A DNA stretch of 64,000 nt, taken from Shinella zoogloeoides. Lineage in GTDB: Bacteria > Pseudomonadota > Alphaproteobacteria > Rhizobiales > Rhizobiaceae. The translations under genes and the position numbers were made by a program. Numbering within the stretch: position 1 is the first letter of the stretch; the number at the start of each line of letters is the position of its first letter. The notes under the pieces are model-generated. The model did no database searches. It saw only the letters and a list, made by a program, of their open reading frames with translations, and was not told the DNA's origin. Location of the stretch: positions 1 through 64,000 of the forward strand of contig NZ_QNUJ01000006.1 in NCBI RefSeq assembly GCF_003574625.1. The letters run 5' to 3'. Positions 9,121-17,451 of this stretch are shown here, in pieces.

Positions 9121-9762
9121 ATGGCGAAGAAGACGACCCGGCGAAAGAAGGCCTCGGGAGCGAAGCGCTCCGGCGCGCGGCGCGGCGGCGGCATGGCGCA
9201 TTGGTATGTGCTCGGCGCGGCGCTTGTCGGCGGCATTCTCTACATGGACAACTGGACGCCCGGCCCCGAGAAGGGCGCGGCGGCGATCCGCACCGCTTCC
9301 ATCGAGCGCGGGGAGAAGAAGCCCGCGCGCGAGACGGCGCTGGTGCGCGCCATGCCGACGCCGGCCGAACGGGTGGAGCAGAAGCTGCCGGCGGCCGAGA
9401 AGCTGCCGCCTTTTGCGGGGAAATGGTTCATCTGCACGACGCAGACCGATTATTGCGTGCTGGACGGCAGCACGATCCTCTATGCCGGGCGCAAGGTGCG
9501 GCTGGCCGATATCGATGCGCCGTCGATTTCCGATGCGCGCTGCGATGCAGAGCGCTCGCGGGGCGGGGACGCCAAGCTGCGGCTGCGCGAGATCCTCAAC
9601 GAGGGCGATGTATCGCTGGTGGCGGCAAGGAGCCGCGCCGCCGGCAAGGCGGGAGCGGCGCCGCATATCGTGATGCGCGGCGGCCAGTCCATCGGCCAGA
9701 GGCTGGTGCGCGAAGGCTTTGCCCGGCCCTGGGCGGGGCGGCACCAATCCTGGTGCGGCTGA
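9121..9762 (+). CDS. Thermonuclease (SNase)-like protein with N-terminal membrane anchor
   Basis: 213 residues. A very basic N-terminus (MAKKTTRRKKASGAKR) is followed by one hydrophobic segment (AHWYVLGAALVGGILYM) and then an extracytoplasmic SNase-like region: VRLADIDAP, a CDAERSRGGDAKLRLREIL helix, and GQRLVREGFARPW near the C-terminus. This is the compact SNase-like family common in rhizobia. The catalytic arginines of true thermonuclease are not all evident, so nuclease activity is unproven. The ATG at 9121 has GGAG upstream; longer in-frame extensions lack one. Confidence 0.72.
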   Translation: MAKKTTRRKKASGAKRSGARRGGGMAHWYVLGAALVGGILYMDNWTPGPEKGAAAIRTASIERGEKKPARETALVRAMPTPAERVEQKLPAAEKLPPFAGKWFICTTQTDYCVLDGSTILYAGRKVRLADIDAPSISDARCDAERSRGGDAKLRLREILNEGDVSLVAARSRAAGKAGAAPHIVMRGGQSIGQRLVREGFARPWAGRHQSWCG

Positions 9763-9871
9763 TGTTTTGACCTTGCAGACCTTGTGTCTTTCCGGCACAA
9801 GCCAGACGCAAGCCTGCGTCCCTAAGCTTTCCGTTAACCGGGATGGTGCCGGCTGGAAAGGGGACAATGAC

Positions 9872-10033
9872 ATGTCGAACGACCTCGAGCGCTACAGCGA
9901 TCCGGACAATGCAACGGTTGCGCTCTTCCTTCTCGAAAACGATGCCGACGAACTGACGGACATTCTGGTGGCCGCGTTGGACGAGGCCTTCCGCATCCTC
10001 GACGAGGACATGTCGCCCGCCACGGTGCACTGA
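9872..10033 (+). CDS. Small acidic hypothetical protein (53 aa)
   Basis: A short ORF beginning MSNDLERYSDPDNATVAL and rich in Asp/Glu, with a strong Shine-Dalgarno (GGAAAGGGG, 8-base spacing) and an intrinsic terminator directly after its stop. No recognised domain. The ribosome-binding site, isolated position and own terminator support a real gene. Confidence 0.65.
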   Translation: MSNDLERYSDPDNATVALFLLENDADELTDILVAALDEAFRILDEDMSPATVH

Positions 10034-10046
10034 TAGCCGAGACGAA

Positions 10047-10076
10047 AGAGGGGCCTTCAAGGCCCCTCTCGCTTTA
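10047..10076 (+). terminator. Intrinsic terminator after the 53-aa gene
   Basis: A near-perfect stem (GAGGGGCCTT / AAGGCCCCTC) at 10048-10068 is followed by TCGCTTT. It sits between convergent genes, and the minus-strand side also has pyrimidine-rich DNA, so it may serve both directions. Confidence 0.75.
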
Positions 10077-10107
10077 TCCGTCTGTTTCCAGGCAATTCCC
10101 GGCCGGG

Positions 10108-10947
10108 TCAGCCGGCCGCCACGGCTTGGCGCTGGACGCCGAGGCCGGCAATGGAGACTTCCATGCGGTCGCCGGGCTTGAGGTAGCGCGGGGGCTTCAT
10201 GCCCATGCCGACGCCGGGCGGCGTGCCGGTGGTGATGATATCGCCGGGTTCCAGGATCATGAACTGCGAGATGTAGTGCACGAGGAAGGGCACCTTGAAG
10301 ACCATGGTGCTGGACGAGCCGTTCTGCACCAGCTCGCCGTTGACGCTGAGCTTCATGGCGAGGTCGCTTGTGTCCACCTCGTCCTTCGTGACCAGCCAGG
10401 GGCCGATCGGGCCGAAGGTCGGGCAGCCCTTGCCCTTGGTCCACTGGCCGCCGCGCTCGATCTGGTAGGCGCGCTCGGAAACGTCGTTGCACACGCAGTA
10501 GCCGGCGACATAGTCCAGCGCCTCGGCTTCCGACACATAGGAAGCGCGCTCGCCGATGACGACGGCCAGCTCGACTTCCCAGTCGGTCTTTTCCGAGCCG
10601 CGGGGAATGAGGACCGTATCGTCCGGGCCGACGATGCAGGACGGAGCCTTGTTGAAGAGCACCGGCTCGCTCGGAACGGCCATGCCGCTTTCGGCGGCGT
10701 GGTCGGCATAGTTGAGGCCGACGGCGATGAAATTGCCGACGCGGCCGACGCAGGCGCCGTAGCGGCTACCTTCCGGGGCGAGCGGCAGGCTCTTCGGGTC
10801 GATGGCGCGCAGGCGCTCCAGCCCGGCGCGGCCGAGAACCTCGCCGGCAATGTCCGGCACCACGCCGGAAAGGTCACGGATCTTGCCGTCCGCGTCGATC
10901 AGTCCGGGCTTTTCCGCGCCCGCCGCGCCAAAGCGCACCAGCTTCAT
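10108..10947 (-). CDS. Fumarylacetoacetate hydrolase family protein
   Basis: 279 residues. The FAH C-terminal fold is shown by NFIAVGLNYADHAAESG, EPVLFNKAPSCIVGP, the metal-binding DWEVELAVVIG and GDIITTGTPPGVGMG. KGCPTFGPIGPWLV is typical of the group acting on 2,4-diketo-3-deoxy acids, and relatives are often annotated ureidoglycolate lyase or 2-hydroxyhepta-2,4-diene-dioate isomerase. The exact substrate cannot be told. The start has an ideal GGAGG five bases upstream. A GntR regulator is divergently transcribed from a 105-bp shared region and probably controls it. Confidence 0.88.
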   Translation of the reverse strand: MKLVRFGAAGAEKPGLIDADGKIRDLSGVVPDIAGEVLGRAGLERLRAIDPKSLPLAPEGSRYGACVGRVGNFIAVGLNYADHAAESGMAVPSEPVLFNKAPSCIVGPDDTVLIPRGSEKTDWEVELAVVIGERASYVSEAEALDYVAGYCVCNDVSERAYQIERGGQWTKGKGCPTFGPIGPWLVTKDEVDTSDLAMKLSVNGELVQNGSSSTMVFKVPFLVHYISQFMILEPGDIITTGTPPGVGMGMKPPRYLKPGDRMEVSIAGLGVQRQAVAAG

Positions 10948-11022
10948 AGTATCCTCCGTTGAGTGCCGGCCTTGCCGATTTCGGTTGCGCGTACCTTCCA
11001 TCCGGTTTTACATGAAGTCAAC

Positions 11023-11036
11023 GATTTTCGAAAATC
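11023..11036. promoter_or_regulatory. Candidate operator, perfect palindrome GATTTTCGAAAATC
   Basis: A 14-bp perfect palindrome in the intergenic region between the FAH-family gene and the divergent GntR gene, 16 bp before the regulator's ATG. Position and symmetry suit autoregulation with control of the divergent enzyme. Confidence 0.4.
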
Positions 11037-11052
11037 CTTGCGAGTTTATAAG

Positions 11053-11757
11053 ATGCGCAGTCAGACGGACCAGAAGCGGGCAGGCGGGCGGACGCTGGCG
11101 GGCGATGCCTACGAGGCGATCCGGCAGGCGATCCGCTCGGCGCGGTTCAAGCCCGGCGACCGGCTGCGCTTCGCCGATCTGCAGGCGCTCTGCGGCATGA
11201 GCGTGACGCCGGTGCGCGAGGCGCTGGCGCGGTTGACGGCGGAAGGCTTCACGGTCCTCGACGATCATCGCGGCTACAGCGTTGCGACACTGTCGCTCGA
11301 AGAGCTGCGCGATATCACGGCGGCCCGGCAGCTTTGCGAGAGCGAAGCGCTGCGGCTGGCGGTGGAAAAGGGGGATGCGGACTGGGAGGTGCGGGTGATC
11401 GCCGCCCACCACCTTCTCGCGCGCATCCCGCAGGTGCGCGAGGACATTCCCTCGGCGATCCGGGAGGACTGGGAGGAGCGGCACGCCGCCTTCCATGCGG
11501 CGCTGATCTCGGCCTGCGGATCGCCGATCCTTCTGGAAATCTGCGAGAAGCTGTTTTCGCGGGCCGATCGTTACCGGCGCATGTCGATCAGCGTCTCCGG
11601 CGGGGCGCGCGATGTCGAGGGCGAGCATCGCCGGCTGATGGAGCTGGCGCTCGCGCGCGACGGGAAGGGCGCGGCGGCGGCTCTGCGCGAGCATTACGGC
11701 CGCACGGCCGCCGCGCTCGACATGTTCTTCGAAACCGAAAGCGGCGGTCCCGCCTAG
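11053..11757 (+). CDS. GntR-family (FCD) transcriptional regulator
   Basis: 234 residues. The winged helix reads IRSARFKPGDRLRFADLQALCGMSVTPVREALARLTAEG, followed by an FCD helical domain (ITAARQLCESEALRL, ERHAAFHAALISACGS, GEHRRLMELALARD). It resembles CsiR/GntR regulators. It is divergent from the FAH-family hydrolase gene and most likely regulates it. The stop codon lies inside the loop of the hairpin at 11739-11772. Confidence 0.88.
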   Translation: MRSQTDQKRAGGRTLAGDAYEAIRQAIRSARFKPGDRLRFADLQALCGMSVTPVREALARLTAEGFTVLDDHRGYSVATLSLEELRDITAARQLCESEALRLAVEKGDADWEVRVIAAHHLLARIPQVREDIPSAIREDWEERHAAFHAALISACGSPILLEICEKLFSRADRYRRMSISVSGGARDVEGEHRRLMELALARDGKGAAAALREHYGRTAAALDMFFETESGGPA

Positions 11758-11772
11758 GCCGGACCGCCGCTT
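11739..11772 (+). terminator. Hairpin terminator enclosing the GntR stop codon
   Basis: A perfect 12-bp inverted repeat (AAGCGGCGGTCC / GGACCGCCGCTT) with a 10-nt loop that contains the TAG of the GntR gene. Only a weak T-rich tail follows. It may also act for the convergent NodT gene. Confidence 0.6.
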
Positions 11773-11830
11773 GGAATTCTCTCATTATATATATGCCGCC
11801 GGATGAGGCGCCCGGCGACCGCCCGACTGC

Positions 11831-13225
11831 TTACCGGCTGGCGACGGTCGGCGAACCGATCTCCGCGCCGCCGCCGATCGCGACGTTGAGCGAGACATAG
11901 TCGCGGGCAAGCTGGCGGATCGCCGAAGCGAGCGACAGGCGGGCCGAGGCGACGTTGCGTTCTGCGTCGAGCACGTCGAGGATCGTGCTGGCGCCGCCGC
12001 GATAGCTTTCGCGGGCGAGGTTCAGCGTCTGCTCGTAGGACTGCACGACCTTGCGCAGGGCGGCGACCGTCTGGCCGTCGCGGATCAGCGCGCTCTGGGC
12101 GTTCTCGACTTCTTCCACCGCGTTCAGCACCGTCGACTTCCAGGCCAGGTACTGCTGTTCGGCTTCGGAGCGGGCGATCTTGACCTGGGCCCTGAGCGCG
12201 CCGCCGTTGAAGATCGGCAGGGTCAGGGAGGGGCCGAAGGACCAGCTCGTTGCGTTCGTTGCGCCGGGGAAGATCCGCGATGCGCCGATGGAGCCGCCCA
12301 GCTCGATGCTCGGATAGAGGTCGGCCTCGGCAACGCCGATCTGTGCCGTCGCGGCCTGCAGAAGACGCTCGGCCGAGCGGATATCGGGACGGTTGCGGAT
12401 GAGATCGGCCGGCACGCCGACGCGCGTCGAATAACGCGGCATCGGCTGCGCTGAGCCCTTGGTGAGGCTGGCCGTGATCGTGCCGGCCGGCACGCCAAGA
12501 AGGGTAGCGATATGGTTGGCCGACTGCAGGAAGCCGGTTTCAAGGGCCGGCAGGTCGGCGAGCGTCTGGTTGACGAGGCCTTCGGCCTGCAGCACATCAA
12601 GGCTCGAAGCGGCGCCCGCTTCCTTGATCTCGTTTGTCAGCTTCAGGGTCTCGCGGCGCGATTCCAGGTTCTTGCGGTTCAGCGCCAGTGCTTCCTGATA
12701 GTAGCGGGCGTTCACATAGCTCGATACGAGATCGGAGAGGTAGGCAAGCCGCGCCACATTGACATTATCATAGGCGGCGTCGAGCGAAGCGTTGGCGGAC
12801 TCCTTGGCGCGGCGGTACTGGCCGAAGAAGTCGAGAAGCCACGAAGCATCCGCCCCGGCGCTCAGCGTCCGGGTCTCGCCGGTGCCATTGTTATGCCCAC
12901 CCTTTGCCGTCGCTCCCGCCGAAGCGCCGAGGCTCGGCAGCGAGCCAGCGCCAGCGACGACCACGCCCTGCTCGGCCGCGGTAATGCGCTCAAGCGCCGT
13001 CAATACGGAGAGGTTTTCGCCAATGCCCTGATGCACAAGGCTGTTCAGCCGCTTGTCGCGGAAGGATTCCCACCACGGATTGAGCGTCACGTTCTCGGCG
13101 CTCGATGTCTTGCTCTCGGTGAATTTGGCCGGAAGCGCGGTGTCGGGCTTCTGGTAATCGGGGCCGACCACGCAGCCCGACAGGAGGAGCATGCTCAGAG
13201 GGAAAAGCGTCCGTGTGAAATTCAT
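11831..13225 (-). CDS. Outer-membrane efflux lipoprotein (NodT/OprM family)
   Basis: 464 residues. A short lipoprotein signal ends at the lipobox LLLSGC (Cys18), followed by VVGPDYQKP, the usual NodT-family N-terminus. The two repeated OEP coiled-coil domains follow (ERLLQAATAQIGVAEADLYPS; NAVEEVENAQSALIR; RGGASTILDVLDAERNVASA). It forms the trimeric outer-membrane channel of RND or MFS tripartite pumps. No inner-membrane pump is adjacent, so it may serve the RND systems at 20.7-25.9 kb or 40.8-45.5 kb, neither of which has its own channel. An ATG at 13231 abuts the ribosome-binding site, so 13225 is preferred. Confidence 0.9.
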   Translation of the reverse strand: MNFTRTLFPLSMLLLSGCVVGPDYQKPDTALPAKFTESKTSSAENVTLNPWWESFRDKRLNSLVHQGIGENLSVLTALERITAAEQGVVVAGAGSLPSLGASAGATAKGGHNNGTGETRTLSAGADASWLLDFFGQYRRAKESANASLDAAYDNVNVARLAYLSDLVSSYVNARYYQEALALNRKNLESRRETLKLTNEIKEAGAASSLDVLQAEGLVNQTLADLPALETGFLQSANHIATLLGVPAGTITASLTKGSAQPMPRYSTRVGVPADLIRNRPDIRSAERLLQAATAQIGVAEADLYPSIELGGSIGASRIFPGATNATSWSFGPSLTLPIFNGGALRAQVKIARSEAEQQYLAWKSTVLNAVEEVENAQSALIRDGQTVAALRKVVQSYEQTLNLARESYRGGASTILDVLDAERNVASARLSLASAIRQLARDYVSLNVAIGGGAEIGSPTVASR

Positions 13226-13717
13226 GTTCATACCCTGCCGGTCACTGCGGCTTAATTAACACAACAAAATCGCGATTCACTCTTTATTCATGTTTCACCG
13301 GAAGATCGAGCCTCCATCGCGAAAAAGAATGGTCCCACAGCGTTTTTTCCCCGCTTCGTTTCGGGTGTGTGTCCCATGGGCAACTGGAGCATTTGCCCAA
13401 TGCGGCGATCTTCGCCCATAGGGTGAGGTGGCGGCCTTTCCGCGCCGCCGCAGGGTTGCGTCACGGCTTTTCCCCGGAATGTCCGTCTTGGCGACATATT
13501 TTCCTGGAATATGCTGCAAGCGCGAAAACTATTTTGCGATTCGAATTGTCACACAAATCCGGCAGTAATTTTTTCCAAAATTCTACGGATTTCCTTGACA
13601 AGGAAAGGAGAGCCGCTTATGTGTTGGAGCATCGCATGAGGACCGCATGCGTCTGTTTCGGTCCGTCTCTGACGCGTCCTTTTTTCAGCGTCAGCGCCAA
13701 CCAGAGGGAGTGTGTCA
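13226..13717. other. Intergenic region, about 490 bp, no convincing gene
   Basis: No convincing protein gene. It holds the promoter side of the NodT gene, an AT-rich stretch near 13530-13590, a TTGACA at 13595-13600, and overlapping GC-rich inverted repeats at 13641-13690 ending near a run of six T. These could be the ends of a short untranslated RNA, but the -10 element is poor. Confidence 0.35.
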
Positions 13718-13812
13718 TGTACGATATCAACTGCATCGCCTCCGTGCGTGTGGCGTGCTCCTGTCGTGAAACGATCAAAGGGAAAGTGCATACGGCCCTC
13801 CGCCGAATGTGA
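13718..13812 (+). CDS. Possible 31-aa small protein
   Basis: A short ORF starting MYDINCIASVRVACSC with GAGGGAG upstream of the ATG. It is cysteine-rich for its size (three Cys) and basic. There is no family assignment and it could be fortuitous. Confidence 0.25.
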
Positions 13813-13881
13813 ACTGAAGTCCCCTCCGTCGAATAAGCGCAAATTGAATTGGCTGTGCCTTTAGGCGCGGCAGGAGTTGTT

Positions 13882-14100
13882 ATGCAAAAGCAGGTTATCG
13901 AAATCGGTGGTGAGGCTGTCGGCGTCGTCGTTCCCGACGAGGATCGGCTGAAGTTCGTCGCCGTCAAATATTCCGTGTGGGACCTGGATTCCCAGCGTTT
14001 CTCCTCGGCAGACGAGGTGCGCGCCGCGATCCGCCGTCTCCTCAACGACCCGTCCGCCTCGACGCGGGCGATGTCGCCGGCCCATATCGCGGCCGCCTGA
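13882..14100 (+). CDS. Small conserved-type hypothetical protein (72 aa)
   Basis: Begins MQKQVIEIGGEAVGVVVPDE, with a beta-rich N-terminal half and the helix SADEVRAAIRRLLND. The ribosome-binding site CAGGAG precedes the ATG. The architecture resembles small rhizobial proteins of unknown function. A longer frame from a TTG at 13849 is less likely. Confidence 0.6.
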   Translation: MQKQVIEIGGEAVGVVVPDEDRLKFVAVKYSVWDLDSQRFSSADEVRAAIRRLLNDPSASTRAMSPAHIAAA

Positions 14101-14253
14101 ACCAAATTCCAGACGCTCCGGCGCAGTCGCGCCGGCATCGGCCGGCCTCGCCATCAGCGGGGCCGGTCTTGTTTTATGGACAGTGCATTCACCGGGCGCC
14201 GGCTGGCGCGGATGGCCAAATCCTGATTGGGTGCTCGCGAAAGGAGGTGCCCC

Positions 14254-15810
14254 ATGACAAGCGGCATCCATCACATCACGGGCATTACCCGGAAGATCCA
14301 GGCGAACGTCGATTTCTATGCGGGCTTCCTCGGCCTCAGGCTCGTCAAGCGGACGGCCGGCTACGAGGACGCCGACCAGCTCCATCTCTTCTATGGCGAT
14401 GCGGCGGCGAGCCCCGGCTCGCTGGTCACCTTCCTCGCCTGGGAAGACGGTTCCCCGGGGCGGGTCGGGCTCGGCCAGCCGTCGGAGATCGCCTTCGCCA
14501 TCCGGCCGGAAGCCATCGGCTTCTGGCTGACGCGCGCCCTGACGCAGAACATCGCGATGACGGGCCCGGCGCAGGAGTTCGGCGAGCCCGTGCTCCGGCT
14601 GAAGGACCCCGACGGCATCATCGTCAAGCTCGTCGGCGAGGCGGGCGTGGAAGGCCCGGCGCCGCATGTCACGAAGGACATCGCGGCAGGCGACGCCATC
14701 CAGCGCATCCGCGGCGCGACGATCCTGTCGGAAAGACCGGCGGAGACCGCCGCCTTCATCGGCGGGCATTTCGGCTTCCGCAGGGCGGCCGAGGCGGACG
14801 GCATCGTGCGGCTCGCCGGCGATGCGGGCGACGTGCTCGACATCCGCGATGCGAGCGGCTTCTGGACCTCGGCGCCCGGCACGGGCACGATCGACCATGT
14901 CGCATTGCGGGCGCCGGACCGGGCGGCCGTGGAAGCGGCGGCAGGCCGGCTTGCCGCCGAGGATGCGGGCGACACCAACATGCACGACCGCACCTATTTC
15001 TACTCGCTCTATGTCCGCGAGCCGGGCGGCTCGCTCGTCGAATATGCGACGGACGCGCCCGGCATGACGGTCGACGAGCCGCTGGAAACGCTCGGCGCCA
15101 GGCTGTTCGTTCCCCGGCATTTCCGCGCCGATCCGGATGATGTCCGTGCCCGGCTTCCGCAATTTTCCCTGCCCGGAGAAGAAAGAATGAGCGAACGGGA
15201 CCTGCCCTTCATCCACCGGGTGCATCGCCCGGAAAATCCCGATGGCACCGCGGTCGTGCTGCTGCACGGCACCGGCGGCAACGAGACCAGCCTGTTGCCG
15301 TTCGGCGCGCGGCTTGCGCCTAATGCGGTGCTGCTCAGCCCGCGCGGCCGCAGCATGGACGAGGGCTATCCGCGCTTCTTCCGCCGCCTGACGGCCGTCA
15401 CTTTCGACCAGAAGGAGCTCGCCAGCGAGGCGGAAGCCTTCGCGGCTTTCATGGAAGGGGCGAATGCCGCCTATGGGCTCGATCCGGCAAAGACGCTGTT
15501 CGTCGGCTATTCCAACGGCGCGAACATGATCGGGGCGGTGATGCTGCTGCATCCGGGCGTCATCCGCAACGCCGTGCTGCTGCGCGGCATGAACGTTCTG
15601 GAGACGGTGCCCGCCGCCGATCTTTCCGGCGCGAACGTGCTGATGGTGAGTGGCGAGACGGATCCCTACGGCCGCTATGCCGGCGACCTCGAGGCGCATC
15701 TTGCGGCAGCCGGCGCGACGATGGAGCACAAGCTGCTCGCCGCCGGCCACGATATCGGCATCGCCGATCTGGACCTGGCGAAAGCCTACAAGGAACGCGT
15801 CGTCGGCTGA
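14254..15810 (+). CDS. Fusion of VOC ring-cleaving dioxygenase (MhqO-like) and alpha/beta hydrolase (MhqD-like)
   Basis: 518 residues. Residues 1-310 hold tandem vicinal-oxygen-chelate modules (GIHHITGITRKIQANVDFY; IDHVALRAPDR; SLVEYATDAPG) as in hydroquinone-type extradiol dioxygenases. Residues 312-518 form a carboxylesterase/phospholipase-type hydrolase: VVLLHGTGGNETSLLP, nucleophile elbow GYSNGAN, late Asp GETDPY and His GHDIG. In Bacillus the equivalents MhqO and MhqD are separate proteins in quinone resistance. The start has a near-perfect AAAGGAGGTG. An internal in-frame ATG at 15187 is preceded by GGAG at an 8-base spacing, so a separate hydrolase may also be made. Confidence 0.85.
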   Translation: MTSGIHHITGITRKIQANVDFYAGFLGLRLVKRTAGYEDADQLHLFYGDAAASPGSLVTFLAWEDGSPGRVGLGQPSEIAFAIRPEAIGFWLTRALTQNIAMTGPAQEFGEPVLRLKDPDGIIVKLVGEAGVEGPAPHVTKDIAAGDAIQRIRGATILSERPAETAAFIGGHFGFRRAAEADGIVRLAGDAGDVLDIRDASGFWTSAPGTGTIDHVALRAPDRAAVEAAAGRLAAEDAGDTNMHDRTYFYSLYVREPGGSLVEYATDAPGMTVDEPLETLGARLFVPRHFRADPDDVRARLPQFSLPGEERMSERDLPFIHRVHRPENPDGTAVVLLHGTGGNETSLLPFGARLAPNAVLLSPRGRSMDEGYPRFFRRLTAVTFDQKELASEAEAFAAFMEGANAAYGLDPAKTLFVGYSNGANMIGAVMLLHPGVIRNAVLLRGMNVLETVPAADLSGANVLMVSGETDPYGRYAGDLEAHLAAAGATMEHKLLAAGHDIGIADLDLAKAYKERVVG

Positions 15811-15830
15811 GGCCTGCGACGACACAATAT

Positions 15831-15864
15831 AAAAAGGGGCGCGCCGCAAGGCGCGCCCCTTTTT
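15831..15864. terminator. Bidirectional intrinsic terminator
   Basis: A perfect 15-bp stem (AAAAAGGGGCGCGCC / GGCGCGCCCCTTTTT) closed by a GCAA tetraloop, with A- and T-tracts on either side. It lies between the convergent fusion gene and FMN-reductase gene and can stop transcription from both. Confidence 0.92.
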
Positions 15865-15870
15865 TGCCGG

Positions 15871-16428
15871 TCAGTCCTTGAAGTTGGCGACGAAGGCGGC
15901 GAAGCCGGCGATGAAGTCGCGCAATTTCCTTTCGGTCGCCTCGTCGACGATCCGGCCGTCCTCGATGACGGTGGCGGCGCGCGAGACCATCAGCTTGGCG
16001 CCGAACCACGGCACGGTGCCGAGCGTGCGCATGGTGGGAAGCCAGGCTTCCTGCGAGAGCAGCGTGCCGAAATTGCCGGGCGAGGCGCCGGCGATGGCGA
16101 AGGGCTTGCCGCCGAACACGCGGGGGATATCGGCCGGCGGGCGGCTCATCCAGTCGATGGCGTTCTTGAAGACGCCGGGAATGCCGTTGTTGTATTCCGG
16201 CGTGAAGAGGATCACGCCATCGGCTTCGGCCACCTGGTCCTTGAGGCGGGCGACCGCCTGCGGGATGCCGTCGGAGGCTTCCACGTCCGCATCGTAGAGC
16301 GGAATGCCGCGGATGGTGCCCTCGAGGATCTCGACGCCCTCCGGCGCCATGTCGAGGGCGGCGCGCAGCAGCGCCGTGTTGAAGGAGGCCTTGCGCAGGC
16401 TGCCCGAGATTGCCACCAGTCTGGTCAT
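15871..16428 (-). CDS. NADPH-dependent FMN reductase (ChrR/azoreductase-like flavodoxin fold)
   Basis: 185 residues with the FMN-phosphate loop GSLRKASFNTALLR and the family motif FTPEYNNGIPGVFKNAIDWMSR. A cytosolic flavoprotein expected to reduce quinones, azo compounds or chromate with NAD(P)H. It lies between two MhqO-like dioxygenases, so two-electron quinone reduction upstream of ring cleavage is a reasonable role. The ATG has GGAG upstream. Confidence 0.9.
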   Translation of the reverse strand: MTRLVAISGSLRKASFNTALLRAALDMAPEGVEILEGTIRGIPLYDADVEASDGIPQAVARLKDQVAEADGVILFTPEYNNGIPGVFKNAIDWMSRPPADIPRVFGGKPFAIAGASPGNFGTLLSQEAWLPTMRTLGTVPWFGAKLMVSRAATVIEDGRIVDEATERKLRDFIAGFAAFVANFKD

Positions 16429-16452
16429 GTCTTTTCTCCGCTGTGAGGGTGC

Positions 16453-16488
16453 AAAAACCCCGGCGGGGGTTCAGCCACGCCGGGGTTT
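16453..16488 (-). terminator. Intrinsic terminator of the MhqO-like gene
   Basis: On the minus strand an 11-bp stem (AAACCCCGGCG / CGCCGGGGTTT) is followed by TTTG, 10 bp beyond the stop codon of the dioxygenase gene. It separates that gene from the FMN reductase, which therefore probably has its own promoter. Confidence 0.75.
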
Positions 16489-16497
16489 CGGTTGGGG

Positions 16498-17451
16498 TCA
16501 GGCGAGCGGCTTCAGCCGGGCCTCGATCTGCGCGCGGCGCGGCTCGAGGAAGGGCGGCAGCGACAGGCTCTCGCCGAGGGTCTCGAGCGGCTCGTCCACG
16601 GCGAAGCCGGGGCCGTCCGTCGCGATCTCGAACAGGATACCGTTCGGCTCGCGGAAATAGAGCGAGCGGAAATAGAAGCGCTCGACCTCGCCGCTGGAAG
16701 GCACGCGGAAGCCGCGCAACCGCTCCGTCCAGGCATGAAGCGCCTCGATGTCCGGGGCGCGGAAGGCGACATGGTGCACGGCGCCCGCGCCCTGGTGGGC
16801 GACCGGCAGGTCCGGCTCGACGGCGACATGCAGTTCGGCCGCCGGCCCGCCGTCGCCCATCGAGAAGACGTGAACCTCGCCCGCCCCGTCCGGGTTCGGA
16901 TAGGTCGAGGTCTCCGCCATGTTCATCACCTCGGTCAGCACGATTTCCGTGTTGCGGAGATCGGGCACGCTGAGCGTGATGGGGCCGAGGCCCTTGATCT
17001 GGTGTTCGGCCGGAACGGGGCTCTTCTCCCAGGGATTGGAAGGCGCGCCGGCATTGTCCACGGTCAGGCGGAAGCGCTGGCCTTCGCCATCCTCGAAATC
17101 GAGCGTGGCGCGACCGCCGACATCGCGGATCTCGCCGGCCTTGACCTTCAGGTCGGCAAGACGGGCCTTCCACCATTCGAGCGTGTCGAGACTTGCGACG
17201 CGAAGGCCCGTGCGCGAGACGCTGTGCGTGCCGCGGCGCTCATGGCCGACCGGCCAGTCGAAGAAGGTGAGGTCCGTGCCGGGCGAGGCGAGGCCGTCGG
17301 CGTAGAAGAGGTGGTAGGCGGTCGTGTCGTCCTGGTTCACCGTCTTCTTGACGAGGCGCAGGCCGAGTACCTGCGTATAGAAATGCAGGTTCTCCGCGGC
17401 GTTCGCGGTGATTGCCGTCAGGTGATGGATGCCTGTGAGCTTAAGGGTCAT
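16498..17451 (-). CDS. VOC-family ring-cleaving dioxygenase (MhqO-like)
   Basis: 317 residues with two VOC halves. The metal ligands are expected in [31 protein letters not shown] and [30 protein letters not shown] is characteristic of the MhqO group that opens hydroquinone or catechol-type rings. A strong GGAGGAG precedes the ATG at 17451. It is the single-domain counterpart of the fusion gene at 14254, and the pair with the FMN reductase suggests a quinone-stress locus. No MhqR/HxlR regulator is present next to it. Confidence 0.88.
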   Translation of the reverse strand: MTLKLTGIHHLTAITANAAENLHFYTQVLGLRLVKKTVNQDDTTAYHLFYADGLASPGTDLTFFDWPVGHERRGTHSVSRTGLRVASLDTLEWWKARLADLKVKAGEIRDVGGRATLDFEDGEGQRFRLTVDNAGAPSNPWEKSPVPAEHQIKGLGPITLSVPDLRNTEIVLTEVMNMAETSTYPNPDGAGEVHVFSMGDGGPAAELHVAVEPDLPVAHQGAGAVHHVAFRAPDIEALHAWTERLRGFRVPSSGEVERFYFRSLYFREPNGILFEIATDGPGFAVDEPLETLGESLSLPPFLEPRRAQIEARLKPLA

